A stretch of 64,000 nucleotides of DNA, taken from assembly GCF_030408555.1 (NCBI RefSeq), contig NZ_CP047048.1, positions 1,550,001-1,614,000 on the forward strand. Direction: 5' to 3'. Numbering within the stretch: the first letter of the stretch is position 1; every line of letters starts with the position of its first letter. Made by a program: the position numbers and the translations under genes. This DNA is from Corynebacterium aurimucosum (GTDB taxonomy: Bacteria > Actinomycetota > Actinomycetes > Mycobacteriales > Mycobacteriaceae). Shown one piece after another: positions 11,437 to 21,730 of this stretch. The notes beneath the pieces were generated by a model that worked only from the letters and a program-made list of their open reading frames with translations, searched no databases and had not been told where the DNA came from.

Positions 11437-13257
11437 TTAAGACTCCTTCCCAGCCTTTTCACCCTGTGCAGCCTTAGCCGCCTTTTCCGGCTTGAAGTCC
11501 ACGCCGGTCTCCTTGCGCTGCTCAGCGGGGATGGTGCCCGGAGCATCGGTCAGAGGATCAACGCCGCCGCCCGACTTCGGGAAGGCAATGACGTCGCGGA
11601 TGGAATCGAATCCGCCCAGCAGGGAGACAATGCGGTCCCAACCGAAAGCAATGCCGCCATGCGGCGGGGCACCGAACTGGAAAGCGTCGAGCAGGAAGCC
11701 GAACTTCTCCTGCGCTTCCTCTTCACCAATGCCCATGACATCGAAGACGCGCTTCTGCACATCCTGGTCGTGGATACGGATGGAGCCGCCGCCAATCTCG
11801 TTGCCGTTGCAGACGATGTCATAGGCGTAGGCCAAGGCCTCTCCCGGATTCTCATCAAAGTTATCCAGGTACTCCGGCTTCGGCGAGGTAAAGGCGTGGT
11901 GGACAGCCGTCCACTTGGAGTGACCCAGAGCCACATCACCCGAAGCGGTGGCATCGGCGGCCGGCTCGAAGAGCGGTGCGTCCACGACCCAGGTGAAGGC
12001 CCAGTCGCCGTCCTTGATAAGGTCCAGCTTCTTTGCGATCTCACCGCGCGCAGCGCCCAGCAAAGCACGGGAAGACTTTACGTCACCGGCGGCAAAGAAG
12101 ATGGCGTCGCCCGGCTTAGCACCGACGTGCTCGGCAATGCCCTCGCGCTCGGCGTCAGTAATGTTTTTGGCCACTGGGCCGCCCAGGGTGCCGTCCTCGG
12201 CGATGGTGATATAAGCCAGGCCCTTCGCACCGCGCTGCTTTGCCCATTCCTGCCACGCATCGAACTGGCGGCGCGGCTGGGAGGCTCCGCCTTCCATGAC
12301 GACAGCACCGACGTATTCGTTCTGGAAGACACGGAAGGTGGTGTCCTTGAAGAAGTCGGTGCACTCCACGATCTTGATGTCGAAGCGCAGATCCGGCTTG
12401 TCAGATCCGTAGTACTTCATGGCATCGGCGTAGGTCATGCGCGGGATGGGCGTCTTAATCTCGTAGCCGATCAGCTTCCAGAGAGCGGATACAATCTCTT
12501 CCGCTAGTGCAATAACATCGTCCTGGTCTACGAAGGACATTTCGACGTCGAGCTGCGTAAATTCAGGCTGGCGGTCCGCGCGGAAGTCCTCATCGCGGTA
12601 GCAGCGAGCAATCTGGTAGTAGCGCTCCATGCCGGCCACCATGAGCAGCTGCTTAAAAAGCTGCGGAGACTGCGGGAGTGCGTACCAGCTGCCCGGCTTG
12701 AGGCGGGCGGGCACGAGGAAGTCACGAGCGCCCTCCGGGGTGGAACGGGTCAGGGTCGGGGTTTCAATCTCAGTAAAGTCGTGGTTGTCCAGAACTTCGC
12801 GGGCGGCGCGGTTAGCGGCGGAGCGCAGGCGCAGAGCCTCGTGCTGACGCTCGCGGCGCAGGTCCAAGTAACGGTACTTCAGACGGGTCTCTTCACCGAC
12901 TTCACCGGAAGAAGACGGATCATCAATCTGGAACGGCAGCGCTGCGGACTTGTTGAGCACCTCCAGGTCCGAGACGTTAACCTCAATCTCACCAGATGCC
13001 AGGTTTGCGTTAGCCGAACCTTCCGGGCGCGGCTCCACTACGCCGGTAACCTTGACGCAGTATTCAGAACGCAGATCGTGGGCGCGCTCAGCTACCTCAG
13101 ATTCGCGGAAAACCACCTGGGCAACGCCAGAGCGGTCACGCAGATCAATGAAGATAACACCGCCATGGTCGCGACGGCGAGCGACCCAACCCGTCAGGGT
13201 GACGGTCTCCCCTGCCATCTCCTTGCGCAGTTCGCCTGCCAAATGTGTACGCAGCAC
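11437..13257 (-). CDS. aspS: aspartyl-tRNA synthetase
   Basis: This 606-residue bacterial-type class II synthetase begins with an OB-fold anticodon-binding domain ([23 protein letters not shown], cited by residues 19-41). Motif 2 ([17 protein letters not shown]), an inserted GAD domain and motif 3 (GIAFGWDRI) follow. The C-terminal tail is lysine and alanine rich. Corynebacteria generally use the amidotransferase route for Asn-tRNA, so this enzyme may also charge tRNA-Asn; that cannot be decided by eye. It is the first gene of a minus-strand group with the phosphotransferase-like gene and rarA. Confidence 0.96.
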   Translation of the reverse strand: MLRTHLAGELRKEMAGETVTLTGWVARRRDHGGVIFIDLRDRSGVAQVVFRESEVAERAHDLRSEYCVKVTGVVEPRPEGSANANLASGEIEVNVSDLEVLNKSAALPFQIDDPSSSGEVGEETRLKYRYLDLRRERQHEALRLRSAANRAAREVLDNHDFTEIETPTLTRSTPEGARDFLVPARLKPGSWYALPQSPQLFKQLLMVAGMERYYQIARCYRDEDFRADRQPEFTQLDVEMSFVDQDDVIALAEEIVSALWKLIGYEIKTPIPRMTYADAMKYYGSDKPDLRFDIKIVECTDFFKDTTFRVFQNEYVGAVVMEGGASQPRRQFDAWQEWAKQRGAKGLAYITIAEDGTLGGPVAKNITDAEREGIAEHVGAKPGDAIFFAAGDVKSSRALLGAARGEIAKKLDLIKDGDWAFTWVVDAPLFEPAADATASGDVALGHSKWTAVHHAFTSPKPEYLDNFDENPGEALAYAYDIVCNGNEIGGGSIRIHDQDVQKRVFDVMGIGEEEAQEKFGFLLDAFQFGAPPHGGIAFGWDRIVSLLGGFDSIRDVIAFPKSGGGVDPLTDAPGTIPAEQRKETGVDFKPEKAAKAAQGEKAGKES

Positions 13258-13461
13258 TCTCGTTCAATCCCTTCTCATTGTTGACGCTCGCACCCACACA
13301 CGCCACGCGTAGACAGCACGCGCCGAGGGATGCAAGTACTTGAACGGCCCAAGTCTACCGCCCACACCGGACTTGCACAGCGCTAGGGTGAGCACCGTGT
13401 GCTTAACAGCAGTCCACCTATCGAGCAGACAGCACCTACGGCTTGTGGCAAAATCTCTGGC

Positions 13462-14355
13462 ATGACTTTTAAATCTGGCGCCAATTTTGATGGTAAGCGA
13501 GCTAGCTCCGGCGGTGGAGGCCGCGGCGGCATGATCGCTACCGGCGGCGGCATTGGCTCTCTCCTTCTCATTGGTCTCTATCTACTCCTCGGCGGCGATC
13601 CTGGCGCCATCACCGGAAGCGATCCCCAGCCCGACCAAACCCAGGTAGGGCCAGAGGAAAGCGGCGAAGACGCATTTGCGCACTGCCAAACTGCCGAGGA
13701 CGGCAATAAGTACGACGATTGCCGCGTCATGTTCGCCGCCCAGTCCGTCGACAAGGTCTGGGCCCAGCAGTTGCCGGATCAGGCAGGCATCGAGTACGTC
13801 GAGCCGGGCCGCGTCATCTTCAACAACACCACCATGTCGGGCTGCGGCCAGGCTTCAGGCGCTACGGGCCCGTTCTACTGCCCAGCGGATGAGTCGGCCT
13901 ACTTCGACACCGCCTTCTTTGATCAGCTCCGCAATTTCGGCGGCGAGAATGCTCCTCTGGCCCAGATGTACATCGTGGCCCACGAGTTTGGCCACCACAT
14001 TCAAAAACTGGAAGGCACGCTCAGCTTGTCCAACTACAACGAGCCCGGCGAGGATTCCAACGCTGTGAAGATTGAGCTGCAAGCTGATTGCTATGCCGGC
14101 CTCTGGGCGCACTACGCCGATGAGGGCGAAGACGCTTTGCTCGAAACGATTACTGAACAACAAGTAACCGATGCCGTGAACACCGCTCGTGCTGTAGGCG
14201 ATGACAACATCCAGCGCCGCTCGGGCGGCGAAGTACGCCCGGACATGTGGACGCACGGCTCCTCCGAGGACCGCGCTCAGGCCTTCCTCGCTGGATATAA
14301 CACCGGCAAGATGGAACAGTGCGATACCTTGGGCCGAGGCGTCTATAAGACTTAA
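13462..14355 (+). CDS. neutral zinc metallopeptidase (YpfJ family)
   Basis: This 297-residue protein has a glycine-rich N-terminus, one membrane segment at about residues 30-44 and an extracytoplasmic peptidase domain. The zinc-binding HEFGH motif is at residues 174-178 (VAHEFGHHIQ), and a downstream ELQADCYAGLWAHYA segment carries the expected third ligand region. Family members usually start MTFKSGA or similar, which supports the ATG at 13462 over the upstream in-frame start. It is divergent from aspS, with about 200 bases between. Its substrates are unknown in this family. Confidence 0.88.
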   Translation: MTFKSGANFDGKRASSGGGGRGGMIATGGGIGSLLLIGLYLLLGGDPGAITGSDPQPDQTQVGPEESGEDAFAHCQTAEDGNKYDDCRVMFAAQSVDKVWAQQLPDQAGIEYVEPGRVIFNNTTMSGCGQASGATGPFYCPADESAYFDTAFFDQLRNFGGENAPLAQMYIVAHEFGHHIQKLEGTLSLSNYNEPGEDSNAVKIELQADCYAGLWAHYADEGEDALLETITEQQVTDAVNTARAVGDDNIQRRSGGEVRPDMWTHGSSEDRAQAFLAGYNTGKMEQCDTLGRGVYKT

Positions 14356-14375
14356 TACTGCGCTTAAAAGTACTA

Positions 14376-14398
14376 GTGCGGCCGATGAAAGGTCGCAC
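14376..14398 (+). terminator. possible hairpin after the metallopeptidase gene
   Basis: Arms GTGCGGCC and GGTCGCAC can form an eight-pair stem (one G-T pair) with loop GATGAAA, 20 bases after the stop codon. No clear T run follows, so termination is uncertain. Confidence 0.4.
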
Positions 14399-14669
14399 CA
14401 CCCCCAAATGTGCCAGAAAAGTGCAGATTAAATTCAAATACATGAAGTGTTTACCTGCCGGCAATCTTGATGCTTTACCCTGATCAAGTTCCCGCCGGAT
14501 TGTGGTGGGATCCGCTCTGTCTTTAAAAGCATAAAAGAACCGTGCGTGATGCCATCACCCTGCACCGCGACAGGCACATTATCCCCTGCTTTCACGGCGC
14601 ATTCGCCCTGCCTGTGGCAGCCCGCGCTTCCTCATCACGCAGCGTTCTCTTCATGAAAGGAACGACGTT
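14399..14669 (+). promoter_or_regulatory. long untranslated region ahead of the phosphate transporter gene
   Basis: The gap between the metallopeptidase and pit genes (14356-14669) has no convincing gene. It holds several inverted repeats. CTTGAT and ATCAAG lie at 14466-14471 and 14483-14488. TCCCGCC and GGTGGGA at 14490-14510 form seven pairs with one G-T. I recognise no riboswitch class. A promoter and phosphate-responsive operator may lie here, but no PhoR or other known box could be assigned by eye. Confidence 0.4.
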
Positions 14670-16280
14670 TTGAGCACCGCCACGCCGACGATGCCTGACC
14701 TCGAATCGATGAATGGCAAGAACAAGGACTGGATTTGGCACTTGTTCTTCGGCGCCATCACCGCTGTCACGCTGATCTTCTTCATCATTTGGAGCAACGG
14801 AGAAGTTGCTGAGGGGGCTAATCGCGTAGTCCTGATTACAGCGATCATCTTCGCCCTATTCATGGCCTTCAACATTGGCGGCAATGACGTCGCCAACTCC
14901 TTCGGTACCTCCGTGGGTGCAGGAACCTTGTCGATGAAGCAGGCCCTCGCGGTCGCTGCAGTCTTCGAGGTATCCGGTGCCATCCTCGCTGGCGGTGAGG
15001 TGACGGATACCGTCCGTTCCGGCATCGTGGACCTTGATGCAATTGACGGTCTAGACCCGATGGAGTTCGTCTACATCATGATGGCATCGCTCCTAGGCGC
15101 CGCCATCTGGCTACTCGTCGCCACCCGGATGGGCTGGCCGGTTTCTACGACCCACTCCATCGTCGGCGGTATCGTCGGCGCTGCACTGACCGTCGGCTTC
15201 ATCACCGGCAAGGGTGGCATGGACATGGTGCAGTGGGGCGGAATCGGCACCATTGCCTTCTCCTGGGTCCTTTCCCCAGTTCTTGGTGGCATTGCCGCCT
15301 TCCTTCTCTTCAAGTGGATCAAGTCCTCCATCTTGGTGTACAACGACGCTGCGGACGAACGCCTGCGTGAGATCAAGGTTCGTCGCTCGGCACTACGCAA
15401 GGAGCACAAGACCCGCTTCGAGCGCATGAATGAGCTGCAGCAGATTTCCTACACCAACGCCATGGCTCGTGATGCTGCTCTCACAGCGGAAGATGATTAT
15501 GACCCAGAGGCTCTCGAGTCCGACTACTACCGGGACTTGCATAACCTCAACAAGGATCTTGAGGACATCAATGCGCACCGCGCCCTGGAGAACTGGGTCC
15601 CACTGCTGGCTGCTTTGGGCGCCATCATTATTTCCGCGATGATGCTTTTCAAGGGGTTGAAGAACACCGGCGTTGACTTCTCCACCCTGGAGAACTTCCT
15701 GGTTATGGGCATGGTAGGCGCCGTGGTCTGGATGGCTGTGTTTATCTTCGCCCGCTCCCTGAAGAAGAAGTCCCTGTCACGCTCGACCTTCCTTCTCTTC
15801 TCGTGGATGCAGGTCTTTACTGCTTCGGCCTTCGCGTTCTCACATGGCTCGAACGATATCGCTAACGCTATTGGCCCCTTCGCCGCCGTCTTCGACGTCC
15901 TGCGGACGAACCAGATTTCCGATGAAGTCACTGTCCCTCTCCCGGTCATGGTGGCCATGGGTATCGCCCTGATTTCTGGCCTCTGGTTCATCGGCCGCTT
16001 CGTTATCCAGACGGTCGGTTCGGGCCTGACTCAGATGCACCCCTCCTCCGGTTTCGCCGCTGAACTGGCCGCCGCTGCCGTCGTCATGGCAGCGTCCCTC
16101 TTGGGCCTGCCGGTCTCCTCGACCCACATCCTCATCGGCGCTGTCCTTGGCGTCGGCATCGTAAACCGCGCCGCCAACTGGAAGCTGATGAAGCCGATCG
16201 CCCTCGCGTGGGTTATCACCCTCCCGGCAGCGGCAGCCATCGCAGCCGTGACGGTTTCTATCCTGCGCGTCGCCTTCTAA
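14670..16280 (+). CDS. pit: inorganic phosphate transporter, Pit family
   Basis: This 536-residue polytopic membrane protein is a low-affinity phosphate (or metal-phosphate) symporter. The two internal repeats of the PHO4 family are seen: [19 protein letters not shown] near residue 70 and [14 protein letters not shown] near residue 390, each followed by a GWPVSTTHS or GLPVSSTH signature. A long hydrophilic, charged cytoplasmic loop at about residues 225-305 separates the halves. Translation starts at TTG (14670), with AAAGGA about eight bases upstream. It is a single-gene unit with a strong terminator after it. Confidence 0.94.
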   Translation: MSTATPTMPDLESMNGKNKDWIWHLFFGAITAVTLIFFIIWSNGEVAEGANRVVLITAIIFALFMAFNIGGNDVANSFGTSVGAGTLSMKQALAVAAVFEVSGAILAGGEVTDTVRSGIVDLDAIDGLDPMEFVYIMMASLLGAAIWLLVATRMGWPVSTTHSIVGGIVGAALTVGFITGKGGMDMVQWGGIGTIAFSWVLSPVLGGIAAFLLFKWIKSSILVYNDAADERLREIKVRRSALRKEHKTRFERMNELQQISYTNAMARDAALTAEDDYDPEALESDYYRDLHNLNKDLEDINAHRALENWVPLLAALGAIIISAMMLFKGLKNTGVDFSTLENFLVMGMVGAVVWMAVFIFARSLKKKSLSRSTFLLFSWMQVFTASAFAFSHGSNDIANAIGPFAAVFDVLRTNQISDEVTVPLPVMVAMGIALISGLWFIGRFVIQTVGSGLTQMHPSSGFAAELAAAAVVMAASLLGLPVSSTHILIGAVLGVGIVNRAANWKLMKPIALAWVITLPAAAAIAAVTVSILRVAF

Positions 16281-16320
16281 AGCTTCAGCGCATCACACGC
16301 GCACAGCACATAGTGCCCTA

Positions 16321-16367
16321 TCGCCGCGAGTGCCCCAACAACCGGGGTCCTCGCGGTGATTGTGTTT
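16321..16367 (+). terminator. intrinsic terminator after pit
   Basis: A 16-position stem pairs 16321-16336 with 16344-16359 (one mismatch, two G-T pairs) around a 7-base loop AACAACC. It is followed by TTGTGTTTT. It lies 40 bases after the pit stop codon. Confidence 0.8.
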
Positions 16368-16415
16368 TAGCGACCGGACACAGCACGCACTGCCAAATCC
16401 GTACACTGGGGCTTC

Positions 16416-17138
16416 ATGAGCGATAACTCCCTGGCCAGATTCTTTTCCGCCTTCAACGACATTGAACAATTTCTCCGCCAGGCAATTGGGGCGAAGAATT
16501 CAGATTCTTTCTGGTGGATTGTTGATCGCGCACACGACAAACATCTGTTGGGCAAGCGCCAAGCGGAACAGCTGAAGGACTTTGGTAACCTGCGCAATGC
16601 CATTGCCCATGGCCGCTACTTCGACGGCGCACCCATCGCTACCCCACACCCACAGGTCGTCACGCAGCTGGAAAACCTGCAGCGCCTTCTCACGGATCCG
16701 CCTACAGCGCAGTCCCTTCTTTCTGACCGTGACGTAACCATTCTTGCCCCCGAAACCCCAATCATGGAGGCCTTACGGCTCATTAACCAGACCGGCTATT
16801 CGCAGATCCCTATCTATGATTCGGGGACTTACCAGGCGCTGCTGACGACCAACGTCATCGCCCGGTGGATTGCGGCTGATTTGGGAGACGATGGTGTGGT
16901 CAATGCGGCGTCGATTAGCGCCGTTCTGGAATTCGCCGAGAAGAAGGACCGCGCCGAGTTTCTGCCCCGCACAGCCAGCGCGCAAGAGGTTATCGATGCT
17001 CTCACAGAGGCCACCGTAGATGGCGTCCGTGCCAGCGCAGTCCTCCTCACCGAGCATGGAAAGGCTTCGCAGCGTCCGCTGGCTATCGCGACACCGGGGG
17101 ATCTCGCAGTGTTGGTCGACGCCCTCGAATGGGAATAA
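16416..17138 (+). CDS. HEPN-like / CBS domain fusion protein
   Basis: This 240-residue soluble protein has two parts. Residues 1-90 are helical, with NLRNAIAHGR at 58-67; the Arg60-x4-His65 pattern matches the R-x4-6-H signature of HEPN domains, many of which are RNases. Residues 97-160 contain a CBS-like motif (DVTILAPETPIMEALRLI, then GYSQIPIYD), and a second, degenerate CBS repeat may fill the C-terminus. CBS pairs usually bind adenine nucleotides or SAM. The gene is a short unit between pit and the monooxygenase pair. RNase activity is inference; the function is unknown. Confidence 0.72.
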   Translation: MSDNSLARFFSAFNDIEQFLRQAIGAKNSDSFWWIVDRAHDKHLLGKRQAEQLKDFGNLRNAIAHGRYFDGAPIATPHPQVVTQLENLQRLLTDPPTAQSLLSDRDVTILAPETPIMEALRLINQTGYSQIPIYDSGTYQALLTTNVIARWIAADLGDDGVVNAASISAVLEFAEKKDRAEFLPRTASAQEVIDALTEATVDGVRASAVLLTEHGKASQRPLAIATPGDLAVLVDALEWE

Positions 17139-17183
17139 TCTCCTGGTACATTATTGTTGACACGTCACAGAAGGAAGATTGGC

Positions 17184-18290
17184 ATGCAATTCGGAGTTTT
17201 CAGCATTGGTGACGTCACGCAAGACCCCACCACCGGCCGCACCCCCACCGAGGCCGAGCGCATCCGCGCGATAACGGAAATCGCGCTCAAGGCGGAGGAG
17301 GTAGGGCTCGATATTTTCGCCACCGGCGAGCACCACAACCCACCTTTCGTCCCATCGGCACCCACCACTCACCTGGCCTATATCGCGGCACAGACAAAGA
17401 ACCTTCAACTCTCCACTGCCACCACGCTGATCACTACCAACGACCCCGTCCGCCTCGCGGAGGACTACGCCTTTCTCCAGCACCTCGCCGACGGGCGCAT
17501 CGACCTGATGCTGGGCCGCGGTAACACTGGCCCGGTCTACCCGTGGTTTGGCAAGGACATCCGCGAGGGCATCCCACTCGCGGTGGAGAATTATCACTTG
17601 CTGCGCCGCCTCTGGCGTGAGCCCGTCGTCTCCTGGCAAGGGAAGTTCCGAACCCCGCTCCAGAGCTTCACCGCCACACCGGCGCCGCTCGACGGTATCC
17701 CGCCCTTTGTCTGGCACGGCTCCATCCGCTCCCCGCAGATTGCCGAACAGGCTGCCTACTATGGCGATGGCTTCTTCCACAACAACATCTTCTGGCACAA
17801 GGAACACACCGCGAAGATGGTGAACCTCTACCGCAACCGCTATGAATCCTATGGGCACGGCCATGCCGATCAGGCCATCGTGGGCCTCGGCGGGCACGTT
17901 TTCATCGGGTCTACTGAACAGGAGGCGAAGGATTTCTTCCGCCCCTACTTCGATAACGCTCCGGTCTACGGCCACGGCCCTTCCCTGGAAGAATTCACGG
18001 CTCAGACCCCCTTAACGGTAGGCACCGTGGAGCAAGTGGTGGAGCGCACGCTGCAGTTTGCTGATTGGGTCGGTGACTATCAGCGTCAGCTTTTCCTCAT
18101 CGATCACGCTGGACTGCCGCAAGAGGTGGTGCTGGAGCAGATCGAAATCCTCGGCACCCAGGTAGTGCCGGAACTACGCCGCCGCTTTGAGGAACGCCGC
18201 CCAGATCATGTACCTTCTGACCCACCGACGCACGCCACGCTTGGCTCCTATACCCCACACGCGCTGGTCAGCCCTGGAGAGGAGAAATAA
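17184..18290 (+). CDS. luciferase-like FMN-dependent monooxygenase, CE1758 family
   Basis: This 368-residue TIM-barrel flavoprotein starts at the ATG at 17184 (MQFGVFSIGDVT), which has AAGGAAG upstream. Seen are the conserved GLDIFATGEHHNPPF, LADGRIDLMLGRG and GIPPFVWHG-type segments of bacterial luciferase-like oxygenases. I recognise it as the CE1758-type family named from C. efficiens. It is followed immediately by an FMN reductase gene that would supply reduced flavin. The substrate is not known for this family, and the sequence gives no clue. Confidence 0.88.
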   Translation: MQFGVFSIGDVTQDPTTGRTPTEAERIRAITEIALKAEEVGLDIFATGEHHNPPFVPSAPTTHLAYIAAQTKNLQLSTATTLITTNDPVRLAEDYAFLQHLADGRIDLMLGRGNTGPVYPWFGKDIREGIPLAVENYHLLRRLWREPVVSWQGKFRTPLQSFTATPAPLDGIPPFVWHGSIRSPQIAEQAAYYGDGFFHNNIFWHKEHTAKMVNLYRNRYESYGHGHADQAIVGLGGHVFIGSTEQEAKDFFRPYFDNAPVYGHGPSLEEFTAQTPLTVGTVEQVVERTLQFADWVGDYQRQLFLIDHAGLPQEVVLEQIEILGTQVVPELRRRFEERRPDHVPSDPPTHATLGSYTPHALVSPGEEK

Positions 18291-18968
18291 ATGCGCTCAC
18301 TGGTGGTTGTTACGGCTGGGCTGTCCTTGCCGTCGTCGACGCGCGCGCTTGGTGACGCCCTCTCATCCGCCACCACCGCCCATGTCACCGCCCGGGGTGA
18401 AGGCGTGGACATCACCGTCGTGGAGCTACGCGAACTCGCGGGCGAGCTGGCCGAGGCCATGACCAACTGGGTCTCGCCCACGCCTCGTCTGAAGGCGGCA
18501 CAGTCCGCCGTGCTGAATGCCGACGGTCTCATCGCAGTCAGTCCCGTGTTCCAAGGAAGCTACTCGGGCCTGTTCAAGATGTTCTTCGACACCTTGGAGC
18601 CGCATTCCTTGGAGGGGCTTCCTACCCTTATCGCGGCCACGGGCGGCTCCAGCCGGCATGCGCTGGTCCTGGACTATGCCCTGCGGCCTCTACTCAATTA
18701 CCTGCACGCCACGGTGGTCCCCACCGGCGTCTTCCAAGCCACGGAGGATTATGGCACCGCGGAGGGCGCGCGTAATGAAAGGCGCATCGAGCGTGCCGCT
18801 AGGGAGTTAGCGGATCTCATGGTGCGCCCGCTCGACCGGGTCGCTGGGCTTACGGGCACCCTCAGCGAAACGCAGGAAACGCCCCAGGACAGTTCCGAAG
18901 ACATACTGGATTCGGATCCTGCAGGTTTCCGCGAACTCCTCTCCCGCCACGACGGCCAACCGGACTAA
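18291..18968 (+). CDS. NAD(P)H-dependent FMN reductase, CE1759 family
   Basis: This 225-residue flavodoxin-like reductase starts on the base after the TAA of the monooxygenase gene, so the two are certainly one transcription unit. The flavin-binding region SPVFQGSYSGLFKMFFD, then PTLIAATGGSSRHALV and an N-terminal VVTAGLSLPSSTR loop, fit the NADPH-dependent FMN reductase family. It probably hands reduced FMN to the adjacent luciferase-like enzyme. The C-terminal 40 residues are acidic and unlikely to be part of the fold. Confidence 0.88.
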   Translation: MRSLVVVTAGLSLPSSTRALGDALSSATTAHVTARGEGVDITVVELRELAGELAEAMTNWVSPTPRLKAAQSAVLNADGLIAVSPVFQGSYSGLFKMFFDTLEPHSLEGLPTLIAATGGSSRHALVLDYALRPLLNYLHATVVPTGVFQATEDYGTAEGARNERRIERAARELADLMVRPLDRVAGLTGTLSETQETPQDSSEDILDSDPAGFRELLSRHDGQPD

Positions 18969-19041
18969 GCAGCTATGGAGGCCTCTCGGTACTATCGTAA
19001 AGCGTAACTTATTTAACGCTTCTAAGGAGGTTTGACCCCAC

Positions 19042-20451
19042 ATGACAATTAGCGTGACCGATATCTTCTCCATCGGCATCGGCCCTTCCTCCTCTCATAC
19101 CGTCGGCCCCATGCGCGCCGCCAAGGCTTTCCTCGAGACACTGGATGAACACCCTGCAAAGGTCCACGTCGTACTGCGCGGCTCGCTCTCTGCTACCGGC
19201 CGCGGCCACGCTACAGATCGCGCCGTAATTTTGGGCCTTGCTGGTTGGGGCCCACTGTCGGTGCCGCTCGACGCCGAGCCGCGCGCTGATGCCTTCATCC
19301 CCAGCGAGGGCTCCATCTCAGGCCCTGCAGGTAAGGTGCAGTACAGCATTGAGTTCAACAACGAGCCGGTGCCAGAACACCCGAACTGCCTGATTTTCAC
19401 TGCCTGGGACGAAGACGGCTCCATCCTCGCCGACAACACGGAGTACTTCTCCGTCGGCGGCGGCTTCATTCTGTCCCGCGAGGAGTACAACGCCCAGCTC
19501 GAAACCGACACTGGAGTTCCGGCCGGTGTCGCTGCGGCGACCGCCGAGGACGCCGTTCCTTATGAGTTCCAATCGGGTGAGCACCTGCTTCACCTGTGCG
19601 CGGCCAACGACATGGACATTTGGGAAATCGTCGCCGCCAATGAGGCAGTCCTGCACCGCGAAGAAGGCGGACTCGACTACGTCTACCAACACCTCGACCT
19701 TGTGTGGGACATCATGCGCGAATGCGTGACCGAGGGAATTTCCACCAAGGGAATCTTGCCTGGTGGCCTCCGTGTCAACCGCCGTGCGCCGCAGATGTAC
19801 CAACAGTTGTTGGCCAAGCAGGACGACGAGTCTTGTGGCTTTTCCGCAATGGAATGGGTAAACCTCTACGCGCTCGCCGTCAACGAGCAGAATGCCGCCG
19901 GCGGCCGCGTCATTACTGCACCGACGAATGGCGCCTGTGGGATCATCCCGGCGGTGCTCCATTATGCCCGCGACTTTATGGCGGACTTCACGCGCGCCGA
20001 TGCCCGCCGCTACCTGCTCACTGCGGGTGCCGTTGGCATCATCATCAAGTCCAATGCCTCCATCTCCGGCGCCGAGGTGGGCTGCCAGGGTGAGGTGGGC
20101 TCCGCCTCCTCCATGGCGGCGGCCGGTATGGCTGAGCTGCTCGGTGCAACCCCGGAGCAGGTGGAAAACGCCGCCGAGATCGCGCTTGAGCATAACCTCG
20201 GCCTGACCTGCGACCCTGTTGGCGGCCTGGTGCAGATCCCCTGTATCGAGCGCAACGCTATTGGCGCCGTCAAATCCATTAACGCCGCTCGCCTAGCGCG
20301 CATGGGTGAGGGAACGCACCACGTCACCCTCGACAACGCGGTCCGCACCATGGCCGAAACCGGACGCGACATGCTCTCCAAGTACAAGGAGACCTCGCTC
20401 GGCGGCCTAGCGAAGACGATGGGCTTTACCGTCTCCCAGGTGGAGTGCTAA
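19042..20451 (+). CDS. sdaA: L-serine dehydratase, single-chain iron-sulfur type
   Basis: This 469-residue enzyme deaminates L-serine to pyruvate. The N-terminal beta-like domain begins [20 protein letters not shown], and the C-terminal alpha-like domain carries the cluster cysteines in [31 protein letters not shown] and [15 protein letters not shown]. Both domains are in one chain, as in C. glutamicum SdaA. A good ribosome-binding site (AAGGAGG) lies ahead of the ATG. The 3' end overlaps the convergent hisS gene by four bases, with no terminator between. Confidence 0.95.
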   Translation: MTISVTDIFSIGIGPSSSHTVGPMRAAKAFLETLDEHPAKVHVVLRGSLSATGRGHATDRAVILGLAGWGPLSVPLDAEPRADAFIPSEGSISGPAGKVQYSIEFNNEPVPEHPNCLIFTAWDEDGSILADNTEYFSVGGGFILSREEYNAQLETDTGVPAGVAAATAEDAVPYEFQSGEHLLHLCAANDMDIWEIVAANEAVLHREEGGLDYVYQHLDLVWDIMRECVTEGISTKGILPGGLRVNRRAPQMYQQLLAKQDDESCGFSAMEWVNLYALAVNEQNAAGGRVITAPTNGACGIIPAVLHYARDFMADFTRADARRYLLTAGAVGIIIKSNASISGAEVGCQGEVGSASSMAAAGMAELLGATPEQVENAAEIALEHNLGLTCDPVGGLVQIPCIERNAIGAVKSINAARLARMGEGTHHVTLDNAVRTMAETGRDMLSKYKETSLGGLAKTMGFTVSQVEC

Positions 20452-21725
20452 ACCAGCTGACGGAGCTGGTTGACGATGTCCCCCACAGGGACGTCGCGCT
20501 GCTCGTGCGCGCGCAGGTCCTTGAGCGCCACGGAGCCAGCCTCTAGCTCTTGGTCACCGAGGACGAGTGCGAAGCGGGCGTTGGCACGATCAGCGCCCTT
20601 CATCGCTCCCTTAAGGCCACGGTCGCCGAAGGACATATCGGCAGCAATGCCGGCCTTACGCAAGTCATTGATGATGCTGACCATCTTCTGCTTCGCCGCA
20701 GCTCCCAAGGCCACACCGTAGACGGCCACGCGCTCGTCGACACCCTCGAGCTCGACTCCCTCAGCCTCGAGGGCCAGAATGGTGCGGTCTACGCCAAGGC
20801 CATAGCCGATTCCGGACAGTTCCTGCCCACCAAGCTGGGCCATGAGGCCATCATAGCGGCCGCCGCCACCGATGCCGGACTGCGCGCCAAGGCCATCGTG
20901 GACGAATTCGAAACAGGTCTTTGTGTAATAGTCGAGGCCGCGGACTATGCGCGGGTTGATGGTGTAGGGCACGCCCATGTCATCGAGCAGGCCGGTGACC
21001 GTTTCAAAGTGCTCGCGGCACTCGGCATTGAGGTGGTCAAGCATCAAGGGAGCATCAACAAGCTGCTCCTGGACCTCTGGGCGCTTGTCATCGAGCACGC
21101 GCAGGGGATTGAGCTCCGCGCGGGCCTTAGTGTCCTCGTCTAGATCCAGCTTGAACAGGAACTCCTGCAGCTTCTCGCGGTAGGCCGGGCGGCAGTCGTG
21201 GTCACCCAAGCTGGTCAACTCAAGGCGGAATTGGCTCAGGCCTAGGCTGCGGTAGGAGCGATCCGCCAAGGCAATAATCTCGGCATCCAGCGCCGGATCA
21301 TCCACGCCGATGGCCTCCACACCGACCTGCTGCAGCTGACGGTAACGGCCCGCCTGCGGGCGCTCGTAGCGGAAGAAGGGGCCGAAATAGTTGAGCTTCA
21401 CCGGAAGCTGACCGCGGTCAAGGTTGTGTTCAATGACCGCGCGCATGACACCCGCGGTGCCCTCTGGTCGCAGCGTCACGGAACGATCACCACGATCGGC
21501 GAAGGTATACATCTCCTTCGACACCACGTCCGTGGACTCCCCTACGCCGCGGGCGAAGAGCGATGTGTCCTCAAAGACGGGGAGTTCGATGTGCTGGAAG
21601 CCGGACAGGTGTGCCTGATGTACGAAGGCCTCACGGACCTTGGCAAAGATGGCCGATTGCGGCGGGACGTAGTCCGGCACACCCTTAGGCGCGGACAGGG
21701 CTTTGAACTGCTTCTTATCACTCAC
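20448..21725 (-). CDS. hisS: histidyl-tRNA synthetase
   Basis: This 425-residue class II synthetase shows motif 1 around [19 protein letters not shown], motif 2 as [13 protein letters not shown] and motif 3-like [15 protein letters not shown], plus the histidine-specific region [13 protein letters not shown]. The C-terminal anticodon-binding domain contains [19 protein letters not shown]. It is the last gene of a minus-strand group with the hydrolase and tpx; five bases separate it from the hydrolase gene. No T-box or other leader was seen. Confidence 0.96.
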   Translation of the reverse strand: MSDKKQFKALSAPKGVPDYVPPQSAIFAKVREAFVHQAHLSGFQHIELPVFEDTSLFARGVGESTDVVSKEMYTFADRGDRSVTLRPEGTAGVMRAVIEHNLDRGQLPVKLNYFGPFFRYERPQAGRYRQLQQVGVEAIGVDDPALDAEIIALADRSYRSLGLSQFRLELTSLGDHDCRPAYREKLQEFLFKLDLDEDTKARAELNPLRVLDDKRPEVQEQLVDAPLMLDHLNAECREHFETVTGLLDDMGVPYTINPRIVRGLDYYTKTCFEFVHDGLGAQSGIGGGGRYDGLMAQLGGQELSGIGYGLGVDRTILALEAEGVELEGVDERVAVYGVALGAAAKQKMVSIINDLRKAGIAADMSFGDRGLKGAMKGADRANARFALVLGDQELEAGSVALKDLRAHEQRDVPVGDIVNQLRQLV

Positions 21726-21730
21726 GCCCT

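Noticed and set aside
13258..13461. A T-box or other tRNA-sensing leader upstream of aspS (also checked ahead of thrS, hisS and alaS)
   Set aside because: The gaps are short and show no T-box-like stem or specifier loop; synthetase genes other than ileS rarely have them in actinobacteria.
17151..17975. A 274-codon open frame opposite the luciferase-like gene
   Set aside because: It lies antisense to a well-supported monooxygenase gene and has shadow-like composition.
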